Of a stretch of DNA of 64,000 nucleotides, positions 50,665-59,765 are shown piece by piece. This DNA is from Nocardiopsis_B mangrovi. Its GTDB lineage: Bacteria; Actinomycetota; Actinomycetes; Streptosporangiales; Streptosporangiaceae. Every line of letters starts with the position of its first letter. Position 1 is the stretch's first letter. Below the pieces are notes generated by a model, which was not told where the DNA came from, made no database searches, and saw nothing but the letters and a program-made list of their open reading frames with translations. The stretch lies in assembly GCF_042653925.1 (NCBI RefSeq), contig NZ_JBHSFQ010000024.1, positions 1 through 64,000 of the forward strand. The letters run 5' to 3'. The translations under genes and the position numbers were made by a program.

Positions 50665-51594
50665 ATGCTCGCCTTCCTGCGCACACGGGTCGTCTCCAGC
50701 GCGATCCCCCTGCTGTTTGTGGTGCTGGGCGTGTTCTGCCTGGCACGGCTGACCGGCGACCCCGTCAACCTCTACCTGCCGCTGAGCGCCACCCCCGAGC
50801 AACGGGCCGAGTTCTCCGCCGCCAACGGCTTCGACCAGCCCGTCGCCGTCCAGCTGTGGGACTACCTCACCCAGATCGTCCAGCTCGACTTCGGCACCTC
50901 TCTGCGCACCGGGCAGTCCGCGGCCGAGATGGTGCTCGCGGCCTTCCCCGCGACCCTGCAACTGGCGGCGGTGACCATGCTCATCGCGATCGCCGGCGCG
51001 GTCCTGATCGGCTGCCTGGCCGCCTACCGGCCCAACTCCCTCGCCGACCGCGCGTGCAGCTTCCTGTCCATGACGGCGGCCAGCATCCCCGACTTCTGGT
51101 TCGCGATCATGGGCGTGCTCGTGTTCGGCGTGACCCTCGGCTGGCTGCCCACATCGGGCGTCACCGGCGGCCCCGAGGTGTGGGTGCTGCCCATCGCCAC
51201 GCTGCTCATCCGCCCGTTCGGCGTGCTCGTGCAGGTCGTGCGCGGCGCGATGGTCGCGGCGCTGGCCGCGCCCTACACCAAGGTCGCCCGCAGCAAGGGG
51301 GCGAGCGAGAAGCGGGTGGTGTTCGGCCACGCGCTGCGCAACGCGGCCATGCCCGCGCTCACCGTCGCCGGCGACCTCACGATCGGCCTGGTCAACGGCG
51401 CGGTCGTCGTCGAGACGATCTTCGGCTGGCCCGGCATCGGCAAGCTGATGATCGACTCCATCCTCCAGCGCGACTTCGCGGTGCTCCAGGCCGCCGTCCT
51501 GCTCACCGCGGTGACGATCTTCGTGCTCAACATCCTCATCGACGCCTGTTACGCCCTGCTCGACGCGCGTGTGCGCCACGCCGTCCCGGCCTGA
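50665..51594 (+). CDS. ABC transporter permease (DppB/OppB type)
   Basis: A 309-residue membrane permease with six helices. The N-terminal helix (VVSSAIPLLFVVLGVFCLA), the FGTSLRTGQSAAEM loop, and the EAA-type coupling motif (YTKVARSKGASEKRVVFGHA, LRNAAMPALTVAGDLTIGLV) are standard. It starts one base after the binding-protein stop, so the genes are tightly coupled. Confidence 0.93.
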   Translation: MLAFLRTRVVSSAIPLLFVVLGVFCLARLTGDPVNLYLPLSATPEQRAEFSAANGFDQPVAVQLWDYLTQIVQLDFGTSLRTGQSAAEMVLAAFPATLQLAAVTMLIAIAGAVLIGCLAAYRPNSLADRACSFLSMTAASIPDFWFAIMGVLVFGVTLGWLPTSGVTGGPEVWVLPIATLLIRPFGVLVQVVRGAMVAALAAPYTKVARSKGASEKRVVFGHALRNAAMPALTVAGDLTIGLVNGAVVVETIFGWPGIGKLMIDSILQRDFAVLQAAVLLTAVTIFVLNILIDACYALLDARVRHAVPA

Positions 51595-51610
51595 GCCCGA
51601 GGAGCCCCGG

Positions 51611-52561
51611 ATGACCTCCCCGCATCTCCCTCCCGCCGAGACGGCGCCCGCGGCCAAGCGCCCGGCGCGCTGGTGGACGCTGCTCGGCAAGGACCGCTTC
51701 GCGGCCGCCGCCGCCGTGCTGCTCGGCCTCGTGGCGCTGACCGCCCTGCTCGGCCCGCTGCTCATCGGCGACCGCGCCCGGCGCCAGGACCTCGGCGCGT
51801 CGCTGCGCCCGCCATCGCTCGACCACGGCTTCTTCGGCCTGCTCGGCACCGACGTGCTGGGGCGCAGCATGCTCGCCCGGCTCATCGAGGCGGCCGGCAC
51901 GACCCTGTCCGTCGCGGTCCCCGCGGTTCTGTGCTCGCTGGTGATCGGCTCGGCGATCGGGATGTGGGCGGGCTACCACGGCGGGTTCCGGGAGAACGTC
52001 GCGATGCGCGTCGCCGACGTCATCCTGAGCTTCCCCTCGCTGCTGCTGGCCGTGGTCGTGCTGTACGTGTTCGCCCCCAGCGTCGCCAACCTGGTGCTGA
52101 TCCTGGCGCTCGCGCGCATCCCCGTCTACCTGCGCACCGCCCGCGCCGAGGCGACGGAGCTGAAGAGCCGGCTGTTCGTCGACGCCGCGCGCACCTTCGG
52201 CGCGGGCAGCTGGCCGACCATCTACCGGCACATCCTGCCCATCACCCTGCCCACCCTGCTGACCGTCGCCACGCTCGACTTCTGCTTCGTCATGCTCACC
52301 GAGTCCTCGCTGAGCTTCCTCGGGATCGGCATCCAGCCGCCGGACGTCAGCTGGGGGCTGATGGTCGCCCAGGGCCGCCAGTACCTCCAGACCGCCTGGT
52401 GGATCGCCGTGCTGCCCGGCGTGGCGATCGTGGTCACCACGGTCTCGGCGACGGTGCTCGCCGCGTGGGCGCGCCTGGCCACCGACCCCGCGCAGCGCTG
52501 GCGGCTGACCACGCCCCGCACCAAGGGTTCCCGCGGGAACCGAGGAGGGATCCGCGCATGA
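51611..52561 (+). CDS. ABC transporter permease (DppC/OppC type)
   Basis: A 316-residue partner permease. Its signatures are FGLLGTDVLGRSMLARLIEA, the RVADVILSFPSLLLAVVVLY helix, and the coupling region LFVDAARTFGAGSWPTIYRH. I chose the ATG at 51611, 10 bp after a GAGGAG. The frame is open 42 bp further upstream inside the previous gene. The stop codon overlaps the next ATG (ATGA). Confidence 0.93.
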   Translation: MTSPHLPPAETAPAAKRPARWWTLLGKDRFAAAAAVLLGLVALTALLGPLLIGDRARRQDLGASLRPPSLDHGFFGLLGTDVLGRSMLARLIEAAGTTLSVAVPAVLCSLVIGSAIGMWAGYHGGFRENVAMRVADVILSFPSLLLAVVVLYVFAPSVANLVLILALARIPVYLRTARAEATELKSRLFVDAARTFGAGSWPTIYRHILPITLPTLLTVATLDFCFVMLTESSLSFLGIGIQPPDVSWGLMVAQGRQYLQTAWWIAVLPGVAIVVTTVSATVLAAWARLATDPAQRWRLTTPRTKGSRGNRGGIRA

Positions 52562-53589
52562 CCGCGTCCACCAGCCCCGCCGCCGCCCCCGCTCCCGGCG
52601 GGGGAGCGGCGGCCGGGCCCGCCCTGGAGGTCGACGGGCTGAGCGTCGACCTCACCACCCCCGCGGGCACGCTCCGCGCCGTCGACGGCATCAGCTTCTC
52701 CGTCCGCAAAGGGCGGACGCTGGCGCTGCTCGGCGAGTCGGGGTGCGGCAAGTCCATGACCGCTCTGGCGGTCGCCGGGCTGCTCGACCCCGTCGCCCGC
52801 GTGTCCGGCGGCGCGATCCGGGTGGGCGGCACCGACCTGCTGCGGCTCGGCCCGGCCGCGCGCAAGAAGCTCGCCGGTCCCGTGCTGTCCATCGTGTTCC
52901 AGGACGCGCTGACCGCGATGAACCCGGTGCAGACCGTCGGCGCGCAGCTCGGCGAGCCCTTCCGCATCCACCGGGGCCTGTCCCGCCGCGCCGCCCGGGA
53001 GAAGGCGATCGAACTGATGGCGGCCGTCGGCATCCCGGAGCCGCGCGCCCGTGCGCGGTCCTACCCGCACCAGTTCTCGGGCGGGATGCGCCAGCGGCTG
53101 CTCATCGCCATGGCGGTGGCGCTCAGCCCGGATGTGCTGATCGCCGACGAGCCGACAACGGCGCTCGACGTCACCGTGCAGGCACAGGTCATGCAGCTGC
53201 TCGCCGACCTGCGGACCGAGCACGAGATGGCCGTCGTGCTCATCACCCACGACCTCGCCGTCGTCGCCGAGCACGCCGACGACGTCGCGGTCATGTACGC
53301 GGGGACGGTGGTCGAGACGGGGCCCGTCGGCGAGGTCTTCGCACACCCGCGCCACCCCTACACGCGCGGCCTGCTCGACTCGGTCCCCGAGCACGTCGAG
53401 AAGGGGCAGTCGCTGCGCTCGATCCCGGGCAGCCCGCCCGAACTCAGCGCGATCCCGGCCGGCTGCGTGTTCCAGGCCCGCTGCCCGATGGCGCGCGAGG
53501 CGTGCGCCGAGAGCCGTCCGCTACCCGCGCCCGTCGGCCCGTCGCGGGCCGCCGCCTGCCACTTCTCCGAGGAGCTCGCCCGTGCCTGA
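52558..53589 (+). CDS. ABC transporter ATP-binding protein (DppD/OppD type)
   Basis: A 343-residue ATPase. Walker A is GESGCGKSMTAL, the signature is FSGGMRQRLLIAMA, Walker B is DVLIADEPTTALDVT, and the switch His lies in VVLITHDLAVVAEH. The C-terminus carries the oligopeptide/dipeptide-transporter extension with conserved cysteines (GCVFQARCPMAREAC), typical of this subfamily. The ATG overlaps the permease stop. Confidence 0.95.
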   Translation: MTASTSPAAAPAPGGGAAAGPALEVDGLSVDLTTPAGTLRAVDGISFSVRKGRTLALLGESGCGKSMTALAVAGLLDPVARVSGGAIRVGGTDLLRLGPAARKKLAGPVLSIVFQDALTAMNPVQTVGAQLGEPFRIHRGLSRRAAREKAIELMAAVGIPEPRARARSYPHQFSGGMRQRLLIAMAVALSPDVLIADEPTTALDVTVQAQVMQLLADLRTEHEMAVVLITHDLAVVAEHADDVAVMYAGTVVETGPVGEVFAHPRHPYTRGLLDSVPEHVEKGQSLRSIPGSPPELSAIPAGCVFQARCPMAREACAESRPLPAPVGPSRAAACHFSEELARA

Positions 53590-54622
53590 CACAGCATCCG
53601 CCACAGCCGCGGGCACCGCACCGGACACGGCCGCGCCGCTGCTGGAGGCGACCGGTCTGCGCAAGTCCTTCCGCGTGGCCGGCGCCCGCGGGTCGGCCCG
53701 GCTGACCGCCCTGGACGGCGTCGACCTGCGCGTCGGCCGCGGGGAGACCCTCGGCCTCGTCGGCGAGTCCGGCTGCGGGAAGTCGACGCTCGCGCGCGTC
53801 CTGCTCATGCTCGAACGCCCCGACGACGGCACCGTCCGCTTCGAGGGGACCGACCCCTTCGCGCTGCGCGGCCGCGACCTCCTCGCCTGGCGGCGCCGCG
53901 TCCAAATGGTGTTCCAGGACCCGTTCGCCTCCCTCAACGCGCGGATGACGGCATCGGACATCATCGGCGAGCCGTGGCGCACCCACCGCGACGCCGCCCC
54001 CGCCGACAAGGACAAGCGGGTGCGCGAACTCCTCGACCTCGTCGGCCTGCGCGCCGGGGACGCCCACCGCTACCCAGGCGAGTTCTCCGGCGGGCAGCGC
54101 CAGCGGCTCGGGATCGCCCGCGCGCTCGCGCTGGGGCCCGACCTGATCGTGTGCGACGAACCGGTCTCGGCGCTGGACCTCTCCGTCCAGGCGCAGGTCC
54201 TCAATCTCCTCGCCGACCTCCAGGAGCGCCTGGGCGTGTCCTACGTGTTCATCTCGCACGACCTGTCGGTGGTGCGGCACGTGGCCGACCGGGTCTCGGT
54301 GATGTACCTCGGCAAGGTCATCGAGCACGGGCCCACCGAGAGCGTCTTCGACCGGCCGCTGCACCCCTACACCAAGGCGCTCATGTCGGCGGCGCCGTCG
54401 CTGGGCGCGTCGCCCGAGGCGGGGTCGCGCCGCATCCTGCTGGAGGGCGAGCTCCCGTCGCCGCTGGACCCGCCGTCGGGGTGCAGGTTCCGCACGCGCT
54501 GCTGGCAGGCGACGGACCGCTGCGCGGCCGAGGCCCCGCCGGTGGCCCGCCGCGACGACGGCGACGCGCTGGAGCGGCACGAAGGGCTCTGCCACTTCCC
54601 GCTGGACGCCGCCCCCGCCTGA
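53582..54622 (+). CDS. ABC transporter ATP-binding protein (DppF/OppF type)
   Basis: A 346-residue second ATPase. Walker A is GESGCGKSTLAR, the signature FSGGQRQRLGIARA, Walker B DLIVCDEPVSALDLS, and the C-terminal cysteine extension is GCRFRTRCWQATDRC. The GTG start overlaps the dppD-like gene by 8 bp. It ends the operon, which is closed by two strong hairpins at 54671-54749. Confidence 0.95.
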   Translation: MPDTASATAAGTAPDTAAPLLEATGLRKSFRVAGARGSARLTALDGVDLRVGRGETLGLVGESGCGKSTLARVLLMLERPDDGTVRFEGTDPFALRGRDLLAWRRRVQMVFQDPFASLNARMTASDIIGEPWRTHRDAAPADKDKRVRELLDLVGLRAGDAHRYPGEFSGGQRQRLGIARALALGPDLIVCDEPVSALDLSVQAQVLNLLADLQERLGVSYVFISHDLSVVRHVADRVSVMYLGKVIEHGPTESVFDRPLHPYTKALMSAAPSLGASPEAGSRRILLEGELPSPLDPPSGCRFRTRCWQATDRCAAEAPPVARRDDGDALERHEGLCHFPLDAAPA

Positions 54623-54670
54623 GCTCCGGGGAGGCGGCCCGGCACGGCGGACGACGCGGACGTTGGGGAC

Positions 54671-54749
54671 GTTGGAGACGGCCCAGGGGGCCGTCTCCAA
54701 CGCCGTCAGCCGCCGCTCCCGCCCGACGCTCCACGAGCGTCGGGCGGGA
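54671..54749 (+). terminator. Tandem hairpins after the ABC transporter operon
   Basis: GTTGGAGACGGCCC (54671-54684) pairs with 54688-54701 (14 bp, 3-nt loop). TCCCGCCCGACGCTC (54717-54731) pairs with 54735-54749 (15 bp, 3-nt loop). Both stems are perfect, forming a strong double terminator between the operon and the repeat array. Confidence 0.8.
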
Positions 54750-54793
54750 GGAGGGCGTCAGTCAGGCCGCGGCGCGCGCATCCCACCTGGCCA

Positions 54794-55200
54794 CGCTCGC
54801 CTCTTGGCTCTGCTTGGGCGGTGCTGCGGTGGGCCTTCGGCGGGTGTCAGCGCCGCCTCCGCTCGCTCATCGGCTCGCCGTGAGGGTGTCGCTTGGTCAC
54901 GCTCGCCTCTTCGCTCTGCTTCGGCGGTGCTGCGGTGGGCCTTCGGCGGGTGTCAGCGCCGCCTCCGCTCGCTCACGGGCTCGCCGTGAGGGTGTCGCTT
55001 GGTCACGCTCGGCTCTTGGCTCTGCTTGGGCGGTGCTGCGGTGGGCCTTCGGCGGGTGTCAGCACCGCCTCCGCTCGCTCATCGGCTCGCCGTGAGGGTG
55101 TCGCTTGGTCACGCTCGCCTCTTCGCTCTGCTTCGGCGGTGCTGCGGTGGGCCTTCGGCGGGTGTCAGCACCGCCTCCGCTCGCTCATCGGCTCGCCGTG
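54794..55200. repeat. 106-bp tandem repeat, about 3.8 copies, running into the end of a dehydrogenase gene
   Basis: Copies begin at 54794, 54900, 55006 and 55112 (each starts CGCTCG), an exact 106-bp period. Each contains GGCGGTGCTGCGGTGGGCC, an arm complementary to it (CAGCGCCGCC or CAGCACCGCC), and CTCGCCGTGAGGGTGTCGC. Copies 1 and 3 share GGCTCTGCTTGGG, while 2 and 4 share CGCTCTGCTTCGG. Copies 1-2 differ from 3-4 in CAGCG/CAGCA. The pattern suggests a 212-bp duplication. The last copy overlaps the final codons and stop of the gene at 55185. There are no spacers, so it is not a CRISPR. Confidence 0.9.
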
Positions 55201-56171
55201 ACGATGTTCACCAGCGGGCGGCCTTCGTCCAGCCGGGCGATGTTGGCGGCGATCTCCGCCGCCCGGCCGGCGAACGTCGTGCGGGTGTGCCCGGAGTGGT
55301 GCGGGGTCATCACGACGTTGTCGAGCGTGTCGAACGGCCGCGTGTACCCGCGTGCCCCGCCGCCGTCGTTGGGGTGGCTCCACCACACGTCCAGCGCCGC
55401 GCCCCCGATGCTCCCGGAGGCGAGCGCGTCGTAGAGGGCCTCCTCGTCGACGATGGGGCCGCGCGCGACATTGACGAGCAGCGCGTCCGGCCGCATCAGC
55501 GCCAGTTCCGGTGCGCCGATCAGCCCGGTGGTCGCCGCCGACAGCGGGACCGTCACCACGACCACGTCGGATCCGGCGAGCAGGTCGGGCAGGCCGTCGT
55601 CGCCGTCGACGCGGTCCACCCGGACGCCCTCGGGCAGCGGGGCTCCGGGGGTGCGCCGGACCGCGCGTGCGCGCATGCCCAGCGCCGTCGTCGCCCGCAC
55701 GACCGCGGTGCCGATCTCGCCCAGCCCGATGACCCCGACCGTGCGGCCCGCGAGCGTGTCGCCGAGGGGGACGGCGGGGTCCAGCGCGACGGACTCCCAC
55801 CGCCCCTCGCGCATGAGCGCGTCGGCGCGCCGCACCCGCCGGGACAGCATCAGCGCCACCATGACCACGTGCTCGGCGATCGAGCTCCCGTGGTGGAAGG
55901 TGTTGCACACGATGACCCCGGGCGCGAGCGCGTCGAACGCGATCCGGTCGACCCCGGCGCCGTTCACGTGCACGAGCCGCAGCCGCCGCGCGGCCGCGGC
56001 CATGGCGGGCGTCACCCGGGAGCCCACCAGCACGTCCGCCTCGCGCAGCCGGTCGACGACCTCGTCGTCGGGGCGGCCCGCGAGGAACTCCCAGTCGTGG
56101 CCGTCGCCGCCGTTGCGGGTCAGCTCGTCGCGGAACGGGATCAGGAGCGGGTTGGTGAGCACGATCCTCAT
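55185..56171 (-). CDS. D-2-hydroxyacid dehydrogenase, second copy
   Basis: A 328-residue NAD-dependent dehydrogenase. Features are GVIGLGEIGTAVVRATTALG, the catalytic Arg region LLVNVARGPIVDEEALYDAL, and the catalytic His in VVMTPHHSGHTRTTF. It lies 40 bp downstream of glucarate dehydratase on the same strand and is presumably co-transcribed. Its last codons (T-A-S-R-stop) lie inside the 106-bp repeat, so the C-terminus may have been shaped by repeat expansion. A role with sugar-acid intermediates is inferred. Confidence 0.88.
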   Translation of the reverse strand: MRIVLTNPLLIPFRDELTRNGGDGHDWEFLAGRPDDEVVDRLREADVLVGSRVTPAMAAAARRLRLVHVNGAGVDRIAFDALAPGVIVCNTFHHGSSIAEHVVMVALMLSRRVRRADALMREGRWESVALDPAVPLGDTLAGRTVGVIGLGEIGTAVVRATTALGMRARAVRRTPGAPLPEGVRVDRVDGDDGLPDLLAGSDVVVVTVPLSAATTGLIGAPELALMRPDALLVNVARGPIVDEEALYDALASGSIGGAALDVWWSHPNDGGGARGYTRPFDTLDNVVMTPHHSGHTRTTFAGRAAEIAANIARLDEGRPLVNIVTASR

Positions 56172-56211
56172 CGGGCACCGCCCCCGCCGGTCCGGCGGGC
56201 CCGTGTGCGGG

Positions 56212-57501
56212 TCACCACCGCGGGGCGGTGGGGTCGAAGGCGGGCTCGAACCGGCGCATGTACCCGGTGTCGTCGCGCTCGCGGATGCCGCCGGCGAGGT
56301 AGCGCTCGTGCAGCCGGGCCAGTGCGTCGCGGTCGAGCTCGACCCCCAGGCCCGGCGCGGTCGGCACCGCGACCGCGCCGCCGGAGAAGGTGAGCGCGCC
56401 GGGGACGATCACGTCGTCGGCGGGGTCCTTCCACGGCCAGTGCGTGTCGCAGGCGTAGGTCAGGTCAGGGGTGGCCGCGGCCAGGTGGGTCATCGCGGCG
56501 AGGCTGATACCCAGGTGGGAGTTGGAGTGCATGGACAGGCCCAGCCCGAACGTGGCGCAGATGTCGCCCAGCGCGCGCGAGCGGCCGAGCCCGCCCCAGA
56601 AGTGGTGGTCGGACAGGACGACCTGGACGGCGTCCTGGGCGACGGCGGGCTTGACGTGGTCGAACGCCACCACGCACATGTTCGTGGCCAGCGGCATCGC
56701 CACGTCGCGGGCGACCCGGGCCATGCCGTCGATGCCGGTGGTCGGGTCCTCCAGGTACTCGATCACGCCGTCGAGCGCGGCGCCTACGCGGATCGAGGTC
56801 TCGACGCTCCACGCCCCGTTGGGGTCCACCCGCAGCGGGTGGTCGGGGAACGCCTTGCGGAGGGCGAGGATCGCCTCGGCCTCCTCGTCGGGGTGGAAGA
56901 CGCCGCCCTTGAGCTTGATCGCGCCGAAGCCGTATTCGCCGATCATGCGCTGCGCCTGCGCGACGATCTGGTCCGGGTCCAGCGCCGCGCCCCAGGCGTC
57001 GTCCTCGGCGCCGGGGTGGCCGGCCCACTTGTAGAAGAGGTAGGCGCTGTAGTCGACGCGGTCGCGCACGGCGCCCCCGAGCAGATCGCTCACGGGACGG
57101 CCGATCGCCTTGCCCTGGATGTCCAGGCAGGCGACCTCGAAAGGGGAGAGGACCCGGTCGGCGGTGCTGCTGCCGGTGACCATCCCGCTCATGCCGTGCC
57201 CGGCGGTGCCGCGGTCGCCGGACAGCGCGCGGCGGATGCGGCACGCGATCTCGTGCACGTGCCACACGTCCACGCCGGTGATCGCCGACGCGGCGGCGCG
57301 CAGGCGGTCGAGGTGCCCGGCGTCGCCGTAGGTCTCGCCGAGGCCGGTGAGCCCCGAGTCGGTGACGACCTCCACGATCGCGCGCAGCGCGAGCGGTTCG
57401 TGGACGCCGACCGTGTTGAGCAGGGGCAGGTCGCGGAAGGCGACCGGGGTGATGCGGACATCGCTGATGCGGTGCGGTTCGGCGGCCACGTCGATGCTCA
57501 C
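56212..57501 (-). CDS. gudD: Glucarate dehydratase
   Basis: An enolase-superfamily enzyme that dehydrates D-glucarate to 5-dehydro-4-deoxyglucarate. All key positions are visible: the K-x-K pair in AIKLKGGVF, metal ligands in RVDPNGAW, IEYLEDPTTG and ATNMCVV, and the catalytic His in SMHSNSHLGIS, preceded by SDHHFWGGLGRS. The GTG at 57501 (429 residues) has GGAGG 7 bp upstream; the longer frame lacks support. Located in an operon with a hydroxyacid dehydrogenase and beside an IclR regulator, it supplies KdgD (46964) with its substrate. Confidence 0.94.
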   Translation of the reverse strand: MSIDVAAEPHRISDVRITPVAFRDLPLLNTVGVHEPLALRAIVEVVTDSGLTGLGETYGDAGHLDRLRAAASAITGVDVWHVHEIACRIRRALSGDRGTAGHGMSGMVTGSSTADRVLSPFEVACLDIQGKAIGRPVSDLLGGAVRDRVDYSAYLFYKWAGHPGAEDDAWGAALDPDQIVAQAQRMIGEYGFGAIKLKGGVFHPDEEAEAILALRKAFPDHPLRVDPNGAWSVETSIRVGAALDGVIEYLEDPTTGIDGMARVARDVAMPLATNMCVVAFDHVKPAVAQDAVQVVLSDHHFWGGLGRSRALGDICATFGLGLSMHSNSHLGISLAAMTHLAAATPDLTYACDTHWPWKDPADDVIVPGALTFSGGAVAVPTAPGLGVELDRDALARLHERYLAGGIRERDDTGYMRRFEPAFDPTAPRW

Positions 57502-57687
57502 CTGTGTCCTCCGGCTGTGTCGGACCGACGGCACCCGTCGGTGAAGGTGCTCCCGCCCGCTCGCGGGGCGCGTGCGGGCGGCGCCCCTCGGCTCGGCCGG
57601 AGCCGCGCCCCCTCCAGAGCGCGCTCATGGGGCAGCCTACCCGCGAACGGTTTATATAGGTAGACAGCAGACAGAAGGAAAGACAGG

Positions 57688-57716
57688 CGCGTGCGTACGG
57701 CGATCGTACGCGCGCG
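57688..57716 (-). terminator. Hairpin after the IclR gene
   Basis: A stem built on GCGTACG (57693-57699) and CGTACGC (57705-57711), extended by a G-U pair and further G-C pairs, about 21 bp beyond the IclR stop codon. Just downstream on the minus strand, the AT-rich CCTATATAAACC (57658-57647) is the likely promoter patch of gudD. Confidence 0.5.
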
Positions 57717-57736
57717 GAGCGTGGGCGTCGGCGGTG

Positions 57737-58582
57737 TCACATCCCGCCGGAGCCGACCAGCCCGATCGAGGCGGCGCCCTGCTCGATCGTGTCGCGTGCG
57801 GCGCGCATGGCGGCGACGATCTCCGCCTCGCGCGCCGGGGTCAGCCGCGCCAGCGGCACCGAGCAGCTGATGGCGTCGGTGGCGGGGCTCGCGTAGCGGA
57901 GCGGCAGGGAGAAGCAGTGCAGGCCGAGGCTGTTCTCCTGGCGGTCGATCGCGTAACCGCGCTCGCGGACCTCGGCCAGGTCGCGCTGGAGCGAGGCGCG
58001 GTCGGTGAAGGTGTGCTCGGTGAGCGGGGCCAGCTCACCGGGCAGGTGCTCGTCGAGTTCGGATCCGTCGAGCTCGGCCAGCAGCACCTTGCCCAGCGCG
58101 GTCGAGTACGCGGGCAGGCGGCGGCCGACCCTGCTGTGCGGGCGCAGGTACTGGCTGGACGCGCGGGTCACCAGGTAGACGACGTCGCCGCCGGCGAGCC
58201 GGCCGAAGTGGAACGTCTCATCCAGCCGTTCACCGAGGGAGTCCAGGGCGGGCTTGGCGAGGCGCACATAGGGGTCGGTGTCGAGGTAGGTCGTACCGGC
58301 GAGAAGGGCGCGGATGCCGATGCCGTACAGCGTGCCCGACGCGTCCGTGCGGACCCAGCCGTATTTCACGAGCGTCCGCAGCAGTGCGTAGCAGCTGCTG
58401 CGGGGCATGTTCAGCGCCTCACTCAGCTCGCGCAGCCGCGCGGGCCGGTTCTGGCGGGCGGCCAGCAGCTCCAGCAGCTCCACGGTGCGCGCCGCCGACT
58501 TGACGTCGCGGACCCCGCTCGGCTTCTCGTCCGTCGCGGCCTTCCGGGCGTCGTCGCCGGGAATGTCAGCCGGTATAGCCAT
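57737..58582 (-). CDS. IclR-family transcriptional regulator
   Basis: A 281-residue regulator. The N-terminal winged helix reads VKSAARTVELLELLAARQNR, LRELSEALNMPRSSCYALLR. The C-terminal effector domain includes GRRLPAYSTALGKVLLAELD and CISCSVPLAR-like segments near the end. I chose the ATG at 58582, preceded by GAGGGTGGAG; a start at 58624 is possible. It lies upstream of gudD on the same strand and probably controls gudD and the dehydrogenase. IclR proteins commonly regulate sugar-acid catabolism. Confidence 0.92.
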   Translation of the reverse strand: MAIPADIPGDDARKAATDEKPSGVRDVKSAARTVELLELLAARQNRPARLRELSEALNMPRSSCYALLRTLVKYGWVRTDASGTLYGIGIRALLAGTTYLDTDPYVRLAKPALDSLGERLDETFHFGRLAGGDVVYLVTRASSQYLRPHSRVGRRLPAYSTALGKVLLAELDGSELDEHLPGELAPLTEHTFTDRASLQRDLAEVRERGYAIDRQENSLGLHCFSLPLRYASPATDAISCSVPLARLTPAREAEIVAAMRAARDTIEQGAASIGLVGSGGM

Positions 58583-58648
58583 CTCCACCCTCTTCGCGAT
58601 CACGCCGATCGGTATCCCACCCACCGCCTGCCGGCCCGGCCACCCAAG

Positions 58649-59758
58649 CTACCGGGCCCCGGCCCCGCCGACCGGTCCCGCGGCGGACGCGGGACCCGCC
58701 GGGGAGGCGGGGAGGCCGAAGAGGGCCCGGGCCGGGGCGAGGCGGCGGATGAGTTCGTAGGTCGCGAGGCTCAGAGCGAATGACAGCGACATGATGAGGG
58801 CGAAGGCGACGGCCCCGAGGTCGGCGGCCCGCACGACGTAGTAGGCGACGACGACCAGGTAGGTCTGGTGCAGGATGTAGACCGGGAACGCGGCCGGGGT
58901 GAAGTAGGCCGCGAACCTCGTCCTCCGGTTCAGATACCGCTTCGCGTAGCCGAGCATCGCCAGCAGGGCCGGCCAGCACGCCAGGTGCTCCAGGAGAAGA
59001 GCGGGGGCGCCCGCGCGGACGCCGAGGACGTGGATCTGGGCGAGCACCGCGGCGGCCGTCAGAACCGCCGCCGCGAGGTACACCCGCCGGTTCCGCTCGA
59101 TCATCTCGCCGATCGCGTCATCGGTCGCGATGAGGAATCCGAGCAGGAAATAGGCGGCGAAGACGACGATGTTCTTGCCGGCCACATCCGGCAGCAGCGA
59201 GAGCGCGGCCACGCCGGCCGACGGCGGCAGGATGAGAAACGGGTTGCGCATCCACGTCGGCGAATACCCGGATGCGAGCATGGCGCGCATCACGGGCAGG
59301 AGGGCGATGGAGATGAGGAAGAGGAAGGCGATGAACCACAGGTGCGCGGGTGATATTCCTCCGGCGTATTCCGACCAGTCGGAGAAGTCCGTGAAGTAGG
59401 ACCACAGGAACTCCCCGTACCCGCCCCTGTATCCGAGGTGGAACTTCATCGCGTAGTGGGCCTGCGGTGGGACGACCACCAGTACGCCGAAGAAGAACGG
59501 GACCAGGAGCCGGGAGAAGCGCTCGTTGACGTAGGTCCGGGCCGATCTGCGCCGGAGGGCGTAGAGGCTGGACATCCCCGCCAGCAGGAACAAGAGGGGC
59601 ATGAACCAGTACGAGAGGTCCACCAGAACGGTTGCGGGAGTGTTCACCTCGCCTTTGACGTAGAAGGATTCGAGGTCGTTGAAAACGCGTGAGGTGTGGA
59701 AGGGGAACAGGAAGAGGATTCCGGCGTTCCTGAGCCGGTCGATGTGGTCTTTTCGCAC
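58649..59758 (-). CDS. Acyltransferase family 3 membrane protein
   Basis: A 369-residue integral membrane O-acyltransferase with about ten helices. The start, MRKDHIDRLRNAGILFLFPF-H, contains the family's D-x-L-R and the early His-containing first helix. Later come LSYWFMPLLFLLAGMSSLYA, the R-x-x-R loop YVNERFSRLLVPFFFGV and a C-terminal VYILHQTYLVVVAYYV. It may acylate a surface glycan or lipid. It starts 7 bp after the DUF4097-type gene and is probably in its operon. Confidence 0.88.
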   Translation of the reverse strand: MRKDHIDRLRNAGILFLFPFHTSRVFNDLESFYVKGEVNTPATVLVDLSYWFMPLLFLLAGMSSLYALRRRSARTYVNERFSRLLVPFFFGVLVVVPPQAHYAMKFHLGYRGGYGEFLWSYFTDFSDWSEYAGGISPAHLWFIAFLFLISIALLPVMRAMLASGYSPTWMRNPFLILPPSAGVAALSLLPDVAGKNIVVFAAYFLLGFLIATDDAIGEMIERNRRVYLAAAVLTAAAVLAQIHVLGVRAGAPALLLEHLACWPALLAMLGYAKRYLNRRTRFAAYFTPAAFPVYILHQTYLVVVAYYVVRAADLGAVAFALIMSLSFALSLATYELIRRLAPARALFGLPASPAGPASAAGPVGGAGAR

Positions 59759-59765
59759 GGCGATT

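Noticed and set aside
54794..55200. CRISPR array
   Set aside because: The 106-bp units are contiguous with no unique spacers and no cas genes are nearby.
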